NCBI GenBank assembly: GCA_027575765.1
Contig: JANBPT010000423.1
Span: 1-36,755 of the forward strand
DNA from: Tieghemiomyces parasiticus
Lineage: Eukaryota > Kickxellomycota > Dimargaritomycetes > Dimargaritales > Dimargaritaceae
Direction: 5' to 3'
Length of the DNA: 36,755 bases
A model generated the notes under the pieces. That model saw only the letters and a program-made list of their open reading frames with translations, did not search any database and had not been told where the DNA came from. Both the position numbers and the translations under genes were made by a program. Below are positions 23,000-33,524 of the stretch, piece by piece (position 1 is the first letter of the stretch; every line of letters begins with the position of its first letter).

Positions 23000-24192
23000 A
23001 AGGACTGTTGCGTTGCACTGTTCATTTGGAATTTAATTTTAGTCCACTAGGTATATATTTTTTCATCCAAAGGCAACGCCGTGAACACGGTACACAATTG
23101 GAGAAATGGGGGGGGGCTGGGCATATATTGATTTTACTGACAACCTGGCTTTAACCGTCCGCTTTAACGCCGTGTTCGTTAGCCCACTTGTGGACGGGTC
23201 CCATAGCCATTTAAGCTAGCACCACATTTGATGGCTTTTCGGACAGTGTCAGTGAGCTTAACAGGGACAGAGTCCGAGTCACGTTGGAGTAAAATTCGTT
23301 ATCAGTTATCTTCATGGCGTCCCGCACCCCCCCCCATACCACCAGTTTTCTCTAGTCTACTTTCTCACAACCGTTTGGCCACATTGATCCTCCCTACGTG
23401 GGCTCGTCTTCAAATAAAGCTCAACCTAACTCATTAGTTAACTATTGGGTGCTTTGCACTACAGTAAACAAGCCCATAACCAGATTTCGTTTACGGAAGT
23501 GGACATCGACCAATAATTAACACTGTGCATAGGGTTAGCGATGTACTAAATCTCCGTCATACCCAAAAGCCACGGCTTTGATCAGTTGTGCCATCTCCGC
23601 CCATTTTTCCACCTACGATCCTTTTTCTCTATAAGTATTATTTTTCATTCACCAACATACACTCCCCGCCGCGACGCCCCTTAGTGAACCTTCCTGCTCC
23701 GTTAGGCGTCGCCCCCTTTTGATAGGTGCCTCCGCCTCTTATCCTTTTATAGGCTTTCCGTACAGGACACCATCTTCACTGATCTGACAGCTCCGGCTAC
23801 CCGCTAATTCCGCCCAGCAGCTAGCCCCCACCCAGCTCAGGTAATAGCCGATATGACGACGTTGGCCATCTCTGAAATGTTAAAAACCTTCGGGGTGCTG
23901 TTCAATAAACAACAGCTATAACCCCACTTCACAATCCCCTGCTTGCTAACCCCTTTGAAGGCTAAGCTCTTGCATGTAAAACGATTATCGTTTCACCCAC
24001 TATCGTATTGCCAATTCTGTACCTCCCGGGGGCTTACCCGCGATAAGTTAAACCTCAGGAAACAATAGGTGTACATTGTAAGGGAACCGGGAATGTGAAT
24101 AATAAGGAAACTGGTAAGTATCATTATTTATTAGGTGGCTATATTCTATCTTGTTCAGCGACAATCAGCCCATTTTTTCTAGCGGCTAATAC
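23000..24192. other. Convergent intergenic region between ERO1 and receptor
   Basis: It contains the 3' UTRs and a pyrimidine-rich, promoter-like block (23575-23850) with CTATAAGTA at 23630. It also holds the decayed copy described separately, and a short ORF at 23853-23921 (ATG to TAA, 22 codons) with no known match. Runs of nine to ten G or C lie near 23108 and 23325. Confidence 0.35.
23654..23790 (+). pseudogene. Decayed copy of the orphan exon at 27098-27271
   Basis: The plus strand here shares ordered blocks with the minus strand at 27098-27275: CATACAC, GCGACGC, AACCTTCCTGCTC, GGCGTC, CTCCGCCTCT, ATCCTTTT and CTTCACTGATC, with gaps between. At 27098 the frame is open; here stops and length changes break it. 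This looks like an old dispersed, inverted duplication. Confidence 0.4.
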
Positions 24193-25413
24193 CTAGAGAC
24201 AAGTAGGATCTTCGAAGTCAATCATATCGCCCTTTTCGATCATATCCGACTGGGCTTTGATAGTCTCCATACCCTCGAGGCCGTGTAGCTTGTGGACACT
24301 GGCGCCCTGGCCGTTCTCCAGGTCATTGCCAAAGTAACCGGTGACGCCGGGACCCATGTCGAGGGTCTGGAGGTGCGGAGTGACGCCGACAGGCACGCTG
24401 GAGGGACTACTCGATGTCTGGCTACTATCGGAATGACCGTTCCTAACCGGACCAGAGGACCCCTGGGCGGTACTGCCCGAGGAGGTGTTGTAGGTGCCGG
24501 CGGTGTTAGTGCCCATCCGACGGGACACACGGGACCAGAACGAGCTAAAGCCAAAGTTGTTTTGGCGGTACGTGGACAGCATGACCGGGTGGAAGAGCAG
24601 GATAATGAAGTTAAAAATACCCTGCATGGAATACACGACGTTGGTACCGACGGTCCAGTACGCAGTGAAGGACCCCGGGATGTAGGCCTGGAACCAAGAT
24701 GAGAGGATGTAGGGCACGTAAATGATAAACATGACGATAGGGTAGGCCATAATTAGGCGGGTGTTGCGGACCAGAGCCTGGGAGATGGTCTTGGTTTGGT
24801 CACCCTGGTTGAAGTTGCGAAGGTGGGACTGAGAGTGTATCACCTTGACACACACGCATGCGACAACGACAATTGAATAGACGATTCCAATATGCATCCA
24901 TATGTTGGTCCAGATAATCAGGAAGAGAGAGGCCAAGGAACCCTCCGTGCCGGCCATGATCACACCGTCGGGCGTTATACGAACATCAGGTAGAACGAGG
25001 TACCAAAAACCAGCGAAGAAGGCGATGGCGGTACCGATGAGCGGGTACCAGCGGCGGATACGGGCCTGGCGCGGGAGACGGTGGAAGAACACCAGCTGGA
25101 GGTCGAGGGTGATCATGGCGTTGAGATAAATGAACCAGTAGGAACTGAACATGGTAATCCACAATATGAACAGGGCGAACGAATGGTTGGTCGGGTAGTT
25201 ACCCATGAAGGTGAGCGGGTTGGTCACGATATCGGCGATACGGAGCGGAAAGTCGGAGACTGCAATCCACAGACTCAGGTTGAAGGAGGGAGACTCCTTG
25301 GACGAGGGCTGCTTGTACCACACCCACAGGACGATGATGATGGAGGCCAAACTGCATAGCATGGATAAACCATTGAGCACGAAGATAGCTACGTAGAGGT
25401 CGAGCATACCCAT
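24193..25413 (-). CDS. Seven-helix membrane receptor (fungal GPCR, cAMP-receptor/Git3-like)
   Basis: A single exon of 406 residues. Seven hydrophobic segments lie at about 6-32, 46-63, 78-110, 122-141, 159-191, 218-241 and 252-279. A short extracellular N terminus suits a small-molecule or peptide ligand. The third helix ends LDLQLVFFHRLPRQARIRRW, so the intracellular loop is basic. Helix six (IMAYPIVMFIIYVPYILSSW) is typical of the cAMP-receptor-like/Git3 group in fungi. The C tail (290-406) is Ser/Thr/Gly-rich, as in phosphorylated receptor tails, and ends in an acidic DFEDPTCL. Ligand and G protein cannot be read from sequence. The lack of introns contrasts with the neighbours. Confidence 0.82.
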   Translation of the reverse strand: MGMLDLYVAIFVLNGLSMLCSLASIIIVLWVWYKQPSSKESPSFNLSLWIAVSDFPLRIADIVTNPLTFMGNYPTNHSFALFILWITMFSSYWFIYLNAMITLDLQLVFFHRLPRQARIRRWYPLIGTAIAFFAGFWYLVLPDVRITPDGVIMAGTEGSLASLFLIIWTNIWMHIGIVYSIVVVACVCVKVIHSQSHLRNFNQGDQTKTISQALVRNTRLIMAYPIVMFIIYVPYILSSWFQAYIPGSFTAYWTVGTNVVYSMQGIFNFIILLFHPVMLSTYRQNNFGFSSFWSRVSRRMGTNTAGTYNTSSGSTAQGSSGPVRNGHSDSSQTSSSPSSVPVGVTPHLQTLDMGPGVTGYFGNDLENGQGASVHKLHGLEGMETIKAQSDMIEKGDMIDFEDPTCL

Positions 25414-26643
25414 CTTGGCGGTCGGGGTGTTGCGGGACGGTTAGCGGAGTTTAGAGTAGCAATATTTTACAGGCTGTGGTGAGGAGGGCAAGGGAGAAGA
25501 CACCCAAAGGTAGGGTGCAAACTCGGTGCGGTGGCGGAAGCGGGTATAGGGGCTACGCTTCTAATGACTATGATTTTGAGACGCGTGTATGATACAAAGC
25601 AACAGATTATCCAGAACGACCAGAGCCAGTGGAGGCCTAGAGGAAGGAAATGAAAGAGAGCCGTGAGGAAGAGGTAAAGTGGGCTACGGGTGCGCTGTGA
25701 AGCTAAACGAGTGGAGGGCAAGGCCAGCGTTTCCTTTTATTAGGAATCCAGAGGATGGGGCTGGAGGCACGGGAGGCGGGAGCGATGAGAGGGATAACGA
25801 TCAGAGTGCAGGGCTCGAGACACGCACTCGCACGGAAGCTTAGTGGCAGGTACGAGAATAAAGTAATGATGTGCTCCCCATACCATAAGTCTCAACTATC
25901 TACTCTTCGGCTTCTAGTGGGTGATAAAACGCCTACAGCACAAGGAAGGGCTCGCACTGCCCCCTCTTACCAGGCACCAGTCCACTTCCGCCCAATCGTC
26001 GCCAGTTGGTCTCACTGGGTAGCGGAAGCTATGTGAATCTTTTATGATCCCCCGTTATATCGCCTCTGCGACGATCGAAGTCGGCAGTAGTCCCAATCCA
26101 ACAGTCGTTAACCTGTGCCGATCGATGCCGACATTGCAGCTGACTTGGCGATTGCCACCAATTACCCTAGTGGCCATCATCTGCTCCTCTAACCCAGAAT
26201 TGAAGTGGGGATGGTAGTGAGGGCTTATATGGGGTCCACAGAATGGCATGTAACCACACCTAGATGTTCATGGGCTAGATTCACGAGGTACTGTTTTTAT
26301 CGTTTGGACTGGCGGTTTTTTATTGGCCGTCATGATCGTACTGGTGTGAAACTAAGTTGCTATTGACGCCTGGCTACTGCCCGTTGCATCGCAAGTATGT
26401 AAAATGAAAAAAAAACAGATTGGGTGAGGTGGGATTCAAGGAGAGCGCGTAAGAGCGATCGAGACGTAAATGGAAGGGACTGGGGCCGGCGATCATGGAT
26501 TTTACTGAGATCCCCTTGACGATGAGAAAAGCAAAGTTGGGACGTGGTCTATGTAGCGCAAGGGGTACGCAAAAGTGAGGGAAGGGGGATAATTCAAGAG
26601 CGATAGCCTGGTTCCGTTTAGTCGTGATGGGCGGCACTCCCAT
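25414..26643. other. Receptor upstream region, no gene seen
   Basis: On the minus strand the first 300 nt before the receptor ATG are pyrimidine-rich, as in a leader. ORFs at 25755-26036 (+) and 26374-26643 (-) have no splice context or family. I see nothing else. Confidence 0.35.
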
Positions 26644-26983
26644 CTAGACCCCGACGTAATATAACTGCATCCACTCAGCGTTCAGCTTGTAAGCCAATCC
26701 AGGCCAGGTGAGGCGATGAAGGGTAGTGAGCACCCTGGATATGCATTCAGGTAGAGCTTTAGCAAACTGGGCATAGTTTCGGCACGATAGGTCGCCATGT
26801 TGGCGCCCTGTACAGGTAGGAGCAATAGCGTCCTTGTTCACTGTTCCTGTCTGTCGTTGGTAAAAACTGCCTACGAGGAAACCCAGCAGTCAATCGCCAA
26901 TAAAGTAAACTAACCAACGGAAGAGCCTGGCTAAAGTGGAGCGCGTTAAGCGGGAGATTTGTGGTGGGGAAGATGGCGGCCAT
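26644..26983 (-). CDS. Possible small two-exon gene, unrecognised
   Basis: ATG at 26983 opens an exon to 26915, followed by donor GTTAGT. A 64-nt intron ends ACGACAG, and exon two (26850-26644) is in phase, giving 91 residues. The second part looks protein-like (NYAQFAKALPECISRVLTTL, ending MQLYYVGV). A good TATA box (TATAAAA, 27017-27011) lies about 28 nt before the ATG. That is so close that transcription would start near or past this ATG, so a later start is possible. No family recognised. Confidence 0.3.
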
Positions 26984-27010
26984 TTACTGAGTAGCGACCC
27001 CCGGAGGGTC

Positions 27011-27017
27011 TTTTATA
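27011..27017 (-). promoter_or_regulatory. TATA box of the 26983 gene
   Basis: TATAAAA on the minus strand within CCAGTATAAAAGACCC, 28 nt ahead of an ATG. The motif is perfect. Its use is inferred. Confidence 0.45.
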
Positions 27018-27097
27018 CTGGACGGATGTCCTGCATCCTTCGTAGCGGCCACCGTATGGGTTAGGAGGAAACCTAAATATTACAGTGCGAGACGGAG

Positions 27098-27271
27098 CTA
27101 GCGCCCAGGCGAAATACGGAGGCCGCTGTCAAGCCGCCGGATCAGTGAAGCAGAAGCCTGATGGAGAAGAGGTCCCAAAAGGATAGAGGCGGAGACACCC
27201 GTCAAGGAGAAGACGCCGTCCAGCAGAGCAGGAAGGTTGGCGTCGCTGGGAAAGGATAACGTGTATGTGGA
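27098..27271 (-). CDS. Orphan terminal exon, hydrophobic small protein
   Basis: After a strong acceptor (TTTTCCTTTTAG) the frame is open for 57 codons to TAG. The residues are convincing (DANLPALLDGVFSLTGVSAS, then ILLGPLLHQASASLIRRLDS) and suggest a membrane-associated or amphipathic helix. Upstream exons were not identified; a possible donor (GTACGT) lies in a minus ORF near 27640. A decayed copy lies at 23654-23790. No family recognised. Confidence 0.4.
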   Translation of the reverse strand, partial: STYTLSFPSDANLPALLDGVFSLTGVSASILLGPLLHQASASLIRRLDSGLRISPGR

Positions 27272-29437
27272 CTAAAAGGAAAATGGGTGGAGGAATGGAT
27301 GGAGAGGGGGTGCCAATATTGATCGGATCAGCAGTTTTAGGCACGACACTGTCGACACATGTCAACCGTAATGACTATCCTCTAGGGCGACTCGGTATGT
27401 CCCTTGTGCCCTAGTGATGACAACCATAAGTAGACCTAAACTTAACTAGACGCGGACGTGGAAAGCTATAGTTATCGGGCAGTTTCAGCTTTCCCCGGTG
27501 AATGCTAAGCCTCCGTTGAAACGCCATGCCCGGTCGCTGGCGCCAGCGGGTGAGTTGTAAATGCTGCTTTAGGACATATCGTCTCTACCAACAGCTCCAG
27601 CGGGCAGGCCTTGACCTGAGCAAAGCCCGTAAAACGTACCGGGTGGCAGCACTGGGCGTCGGTGGGGCTTGTGAACATCTCGCAATTGACGGGGCTGCCC
27701 AACACTAGTTCACTACGCGGTCCGGTGCATACGGAAGTAGAGAAAGTTGCAACGTTTGGCTGGATTGCTCACTAGTAAGTCTAGATTTTCCCTCCTATCA
27801 GGCGCGATCTCTGGCCTCGTCCAAAATATCCAGGGTTATCCTTTAATTCCCCAACCGAACGTTTGTCTCCGAGGGAATCATGGCCGTTGAGGAAAATTCC
27901 GAACCAACCATTCGGAACTCGCAATGTGGCAAGGAACAGCCGAGCCCAATGTTTAAGTAGTTTCGTAATGAGCTTCCCTGATTCTATGACCGGGTGAATG
28001 TGTGGCGTAACAGGGGGGGGAGGGCAGCCTGAAAAAGGGGCGCTTTTCAGGATAAAGAACAGGTGGCCAGCCGAGTGAAGCAGCAAGCGAGCGGTCCATA
28101 ATACAATTGGACATTGAAGTCAGGTGTCTATTGCACACCTGCAGAATTATAAATTTGGCGCACCGCACACCTTGTGAATGCCTGGGTCCTGGTACCAGGA
28201 GACCGCTTGGTGTGGTGTGGGGGTGGTGGGACTTGGGCCCGACTCCCACAGCTGATGAGCTATACACCTGACGTACTAGGCGCAGAGCGGCTGGTGGTGT
28301 GTCTACGCCTTGAGGATTCCGATGTTCGATACCTTCCCAGGTGTCCTCGTCTACCAACAACATGCGGGGGATGCTTCGAGCGTTGCCGTTTTCCGCTAGG
28401 TAAGTGCTTAAGCCTTCTGAAGGGGGCGGCGGGCCCGTCTTTACACAAGCACCAGGTAAACACGTGTGCGCTGCGTTGCTTAAACGCGGGTTAGGTTGGG
28501 AGCCGGTACTCTAGTCTCAGGAGTGGCGGAGACGCTTGAAGGAAAGCTGTGATACGAGGAACGGTAAATCCTGATGTCATTCCAGCCCACTCGCTCTGCC
28601 CAGCACCGGTAGGTTGGGCCCAAGTGGCCAATGTCAAGATACCCAATAATGCTCTGCAGGTACGCTGCTCTGCCCGTCTCGGAGAAAGTAATTCTTGATC
28701 TGTTGGGGGGTTGCACAATAAGCAAGAAGGTCTGTCTCGGAACTTGGAATCCACTGGGCGGCTAGGGGTTATCGAATCGATGGAGCACCCGTCCCAAATT
28801 TGACTTAAGTTGTTTTGTCCGTAAATAAATAGACGCCAACCGGGAGAGTAGACGGGTTGGATAAGGTTTACGGGCAGAGGTGGGACGACCACCACAAGGT
28901 GGTAAGTGCCACGCGCGGGCAAGCAATACGGGGAAGTCAGGTGGCTTAACGGAAAGCAGCTCCAGAGGGACTGGGGACCTCGGGGTATACATGTGATTAG
29001 ACACCCTGTTTGGTCCTTTGGGTGTTTTGTATGGCTGTCAACAGGGTCGGTTTAGCACTCTGTAATGATAGTGAACAATTAGAGCGAAACGAGAAGGCGA
29101 AACCTATTATAACCTATGGTAGATCGAGTTTGTTGTGCAAGCGATGACCGTTGTTAATGAAAACTAATATCTCCTGGGGCATAGTATCTGGTGTAATTGT
29201 CTCAATTATCTTACTACCCTTCCCATACTATCGATGAAATCAAGACAATAGCGTCACTAAATTTATCGTTCAAAAAGGGAATGGAAGTGCCAGACAAGCC
29301 AGTTATCACAAGAAACCTTTACTATCAAAGGTGAGAGTAGGTGATTTCCCAGATCCCTTTGGTCTGCAACTCACAATGGCCATTATCACAAGCCACTCCC
29401 TCTTAAAGCTTATAAGTAAGGGAAAAGGGCCAGCTGA
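27272..29437. other. Gene-poor stretch with short open frames
   Basis: Short open frames with mild protein character occur at 27526-27708 (+), 28174-28494 (+, near donor GTAAGT at 28400) and 29004-28762 (-, basic C-terminal part ending HRFDNP). None can be joined to a start and a stop in phase. The last 300 nt before 29438 are AT-rich. Confidence 0.25.
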
Positions 29438-30052
29438 CTAATAGTGCCCGGTGGAGCTGAAGGACTCAATGCCAGACGAGTGTTGGGTGATGCTCTGCTG
29501 AGTGGAGCCGGAGTTGAAGGCCCCATTCTTGTTCTAGCAGCTGGCCTTAGTGTTCTCGAAGCTCTGGGGGCCGCAGCGGCAGCTCTGGTCGGCTTTGGTG
29601 TGCTCATTGGCGAACCGGCTGCCGTCTGCCGCGGAATGCAGGGGGTCGTAAGCGCTGTCGCTTCGACCGTGGGTGCTGGCTGCCTTGTACTTATAGTTCT
29701 GGCTGCCGTTATTGGATTGGGTGTGACCGTAGTTCGACGCACTGGTATGGCTTTGGATTCTCTCACTAGTGCGCTCGTAACCATTGTAGCCCTTGCTACC
29801 AGCACCAGCAGCGTAGTTAAAGGAACTATTGCGGCCCTTACCGCTGGCCTGCACGGCACTTGAATTTTCGTCGCTCCTGTTGGACTTGTTGTGGTCATAG
29901 TTGTAGGATCCGCCACCGTGGCCGTAGTTCGAGGATTCCAAGCTATCAGGGGTGGGGGCAGCCAGGGACTCTGCCTCTAAAAGAGCGGATAAAAGCACCG
30001 ACGAGGGTGAGAGAACTTCATGGTAAACAATGAATCGGGACGGGGAAAACAT
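29438..30052 (-). pseudogene. Broken secreted Asn/Ser/Gly/Tyr-rich protein gene
   Basis: The coding frame from 30052 (or just inside) gives a hydrophobic stretch (SSVLLSALLEAESLAAPTPD) like a signal peptide. About 130 residues rich in Asn, Ser, Gly, Tyr and His follow. An in-frame TAG at 29536-29534 interrupts it. The same frame and composition then continue for 31 codons (FNSGSTQQSITQHSSG and onward) to TAG at 29440-29438. The natural-looking start ATGAAGTTC at 30021 is in another frame, as if one base was lost in the signal region. The upstream ATG at 30052 restores the frame with an odd extension. It resembles 33525-34673 in style but not in alignable sequence. Confidence 0.55.
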
Positions 30053-31072
30053 AGCAATGGGCCGCTAGAAGCAAGGCGCGCTGCGAAGAACAATTATGAT
30101 ATGGATGATGACTTCAGCCAGAGCCGGTACACCGCTGAGGTCTTGTATACAAGAAAACGAAGTTTCTACTGTGCGCAGGCAATTTTCTCTCAAGCTCGAT
30201 GTTGGCGATTATCTAGATTACGCTTACTCTGACTGCTCAGTACAAGTTATGGGCCACGTACAGTGGTATTCGTATACCAAGCTGGGCGTTTTAAACGCTT
30301 AACTGTAGTGGATTAACCCGCTAGGCACCTCCAATGTCTTTTCAGATGTTAAAGCGGGCTGCTATTTTAGGGTATTAGCTTGTTGTATGCAACTGCCTGT
30401 GTGCTGCTTAATCGGTAGGACAATAGCGTCTTCGGAAGACTGGGCCTGGCAGGTATATTCCCCCCTGCACTTATCTATACTCTGCCTCGCGGGCGATTAG
30501 ATTACCGTGATTTTATCTAATACGGGCCGAGCCTGCGCTGGTCTGGAAAATCACCTACTATCCAATGCACTGAAGCACGCCACGCCTATACTGAAGGTAC
30601 CGAAGTCATTGTTTCTGAACTCGCTCCGAAATCTTCACTGCTTATCGTCAGGTCCAACGCTTCTCCCCTGAGACATTATATATATACATTTATCTGCATG
30701 GCACTCGTAGAGAATGCCTTTTCGGCTGTTGGGCTTGCATGAGCGTATAGTCCGGGTTTCTGGAATAGACAAGCGCGACGTGATTAAGATTTGGTTCGGG
30801 GGTTCGGGTAACAGCGCCTTGGGAGGGCGGAAGTCTCTACCGCGGCCCCAGCGTAAGCATGCAGCTCGAACTGGGAGCCTGTACAATAATATCCACTTTG
30901 CTAAACTCGAGTTGAACCCCAGGTCACAAATCGTCAAGGCTTCCGCCTTCCCCCTAGGCAAGGGGAGGGACTTCAGTCTGCTGGTGGCTTCTTTCCATCC
31001 ATTAACGCTCTGCCGCTCCCGCTTGCCTATTATTTTGTGAGGTGACCACGGACTCGTTATAATCTTATCATA
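30053..31072. other. No firm gene
   Basis: A 156-codon minus ORF (31105-30635) and overlapping plus ORFs (30714-31040) have no family or splice context. A TA repeat lies at 30677-30687. I call no gene. Confidence 0.3.
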
Positions 31073-31631
31073 ATGGGTAGTCTTGCCAATAGATCCAAGG
31101 CCCACAGATTCGTGTCAAGTTTCTATTGTGGTGTGAGTGAGGAAGACCCCGCTACTTCCGCCCCCCTCGCGCCTCCTAAGCCGCGGCAGATCAGCGGCGG
31201 AGAGGCGAACACGCCTCCTCATGCACAGGTATAGCGGGGATGCTTACCCTTAGCTAATCAACTCTCTACTCTTTCGTTGATACTCCTTAACTTATTCAGA
31301 CGGATCCAACAAACTAAAGATCAATGCTACCGGCGCCAAGGCAGAATCAGACCGTGTTTCGGTCTGGGCTGTACCACTAGATATTGAATTCGGATACTTG
31401 TTCGTGGACGTAACCAACCCGGTAGCCAAAAGTTCGATTTTCAAATTAGAAGAATCGGCGGTAGGTAAGATGATCCCAAGGAAGCAATCCTGGACAATCA
31501 AAAGGGATATGGTACCATGTCAATTATCCTTTAAGCTGGTTGTATTAGATTGTGTATCGAATCTTTTCTCAGTTGGGGTCAAGCTCCCGGCGAATAAGGT
31601 ATATAGAGAAAAGAGTGACCGCAGCGAATGA
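31073..31631 (+). CDS. Possible two-exon gene, unrecognised
   Basis: ATG at 31073 opens 52 codons (GSLANRSKAHRFVSSFYCG, then a Pro/Ala-rich stretch) to a GTATAG donor after 31228. A second block runs to TGA at 31631 and looks like a beta-rich domain (VSVWAVPLDIEFGYLFVDVT). The best-looking acceptor (TTATTCAG, exon from 31300) does not match the phase. A weaker one (CTAAAG, exon from 31320) does. Either an exon is missing or one end is wrong. No family recognised. Confidence 0.3.
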
Positions 31632-33383
31632 AGCAGACAGTCTCTGACCTTAAGGCTGCGAAGTGTATCCAGTGGGTTCGATTAAGATGAGCTGCTAATA
31701 ATAATTAGTGGCAAGATCGAATGGCACCTCGTGGAATGGCATACCCATAACCAATTACACCATGCCCAATATTCACTACTCCACCCTCCTATCCCGCTGG
31801 TCTTTACTGAATGCAGTGCGGAAGCCTTAGATTGGTCAATACAGAGCCAATGCAGAACAGCCACGAGGGCTCATACTAAGCAGACAGCCGGTCTACACTC
31901 TAGAATACCTTAATAGCCCGCCATCTACTAGCGCTAGGCGCATTATTACTCGGGCCAAGGCCTCTTTGATCGCATCCTCTGATCTGAATATTTATCGCAC
32001 AATATTGAGAAGTATGGTGGACACATGACTTGGACTATGCTGAGTGCTGGACCACCACGTAGCTGTACGCTGCCGACCTCAGCTGAGTACGTTATGGCTA
32101 CCACCGTATACACCGTCCTGAGCAAGGTCTTAGGGCTACGCAGCACTGTCAAGCCCTAGTCATTTCAATCTTTCTCTTAGCGACCAACATCACTGATGCA
32201 CACGTTTAGAGCCAAGAATATGGATATGGAAAAAAAAGTAACGCTCGGTTAATCTGCACTGTTACTATAAGGATTGGAATGTACCATTTTCTTTACAAAC
32301 CAAGCACTGGTTTCAATTATCTGCGACGGTAATGTCCTGATAGTAAGAATATACTAGGCCAGGTATGCTTACACTTATATCACATGTTATTCAGGCTCAA
32401 CCTTTTACCTTCAAGGAAGTCATCATAGTACGACTAGAATGAATGGTCCAAGTAATATGAACTCATGATTGTTTCGACTTCAAAGATGCATATAGTAGAA
32501 TGAATGCTACATCCCTTTTAGTTCCACTTGTAAAGAGGAGCACCCATGCCGCATAATTAGTCTATTTTAAAGGCATACAATAAGGTATTGTGAAAGTACT
32601 AGAAGTAGGTGGGACAACGGGGGTTAGGTTGGTGGTGTGAACAAGATAAGAATGGTAAATGGGAGACCAGTGTACATTGCTGGTTCTTAGATCGAAGCTA
32701 ACAGCCATACATACAAAAAATTGAGTAACGGTGGGAATCCTGGCTTTCAGATCATTTAGGGACTTGAAATAAATATGTTATAAATAAAGGACACGACCCA
32801 CCAAAAGCAGTGGAATGGGTAGGAAGAAAATAGCGGAGAATGAGTCATAGGGGTGAGTATTAGAATCATCGGCCGTGCAGTTACAAGGAGCAGTTAAAAG
32901 TGGGCACTAGGACTGTAAAGACAGGATGGTGTGAGTTCAGAAGTCCGTGAAAGTGGTGGCGTGCAGGGGGGGGGGTTATATCGACAGTAGGGTAGGGTAG
33001 TTGCCCTACAACAATAGCGTCTAACGCTATTTTATCTAACTTGCCGCAAGGATGATTTACGAATAGTCCCCCCGTCATGCATGCCAGTGTATCCGGCAAC
33101 GCAAGGCGTACGTCTGTTTAGGAGATCGAAGTCCTGAAGCGAATGCTTAGCGGTTGCGGGCGAACAGCACCACAAGGAACATTAGAGTATTGAAAGGCGG
33201 CGGCACGGCGGCCAGCTAGTAAGGGCCGCCCGGGTCACCCCCCCTAAGTGGTCAGCGGGCCATCCACACTACACACTATCCGCATGAGACAGGGCGAAGT
33301 TACTACCGCACCATGTCAGGACAGTGGTAGACAGGTACAACGCAATTAACATTGATCACTTCCTCGTCGCCACACTCCTGAGT
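31632..33383. other. AT-rich gene-poor stretch
   Basis: From 32160 to 32870 the sequence is AT-rich with no ORF of note. A run of ten G lies near 32966. I see no RNA gene or repeat. Confidence 0.4.
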
Positions 33384-33391
33384 TATAAATA
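33384..33391 (+). promoter_or_regulatory. TATA box of the secreted-protein gene
   Basis: TATAAATA lies 134 nt before the ATG at 33525. A pyrimidine-rich, A-rich leader (TTTTTCTTTACTTTTATTT near 33470) follows, and ACCACC precedes ATG. This is the clearest core promoter in the window and suggests strong or regulated expression. Confidence 0.65.
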
Positions 33392-33524
33392 CCATCGGAC
33401 GGTCTGCCCCTCCCTCTGAAAAACATCACCCCAATTTACCGTCATCAACGAATATACGACGCCTCACGATTTTTCTTTACTTTTATTTATTTACCGCCAT
33501 TATCACGCACGTAACCGAACCACC

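Noticed and set aside
29410..29916. 168-codon minus ORF and 139-codon plus ORF (29444-29863)
   Set aside because: Both are shadow frames of the biased Asn/Ser/Gly codons of the broken secreted gene.
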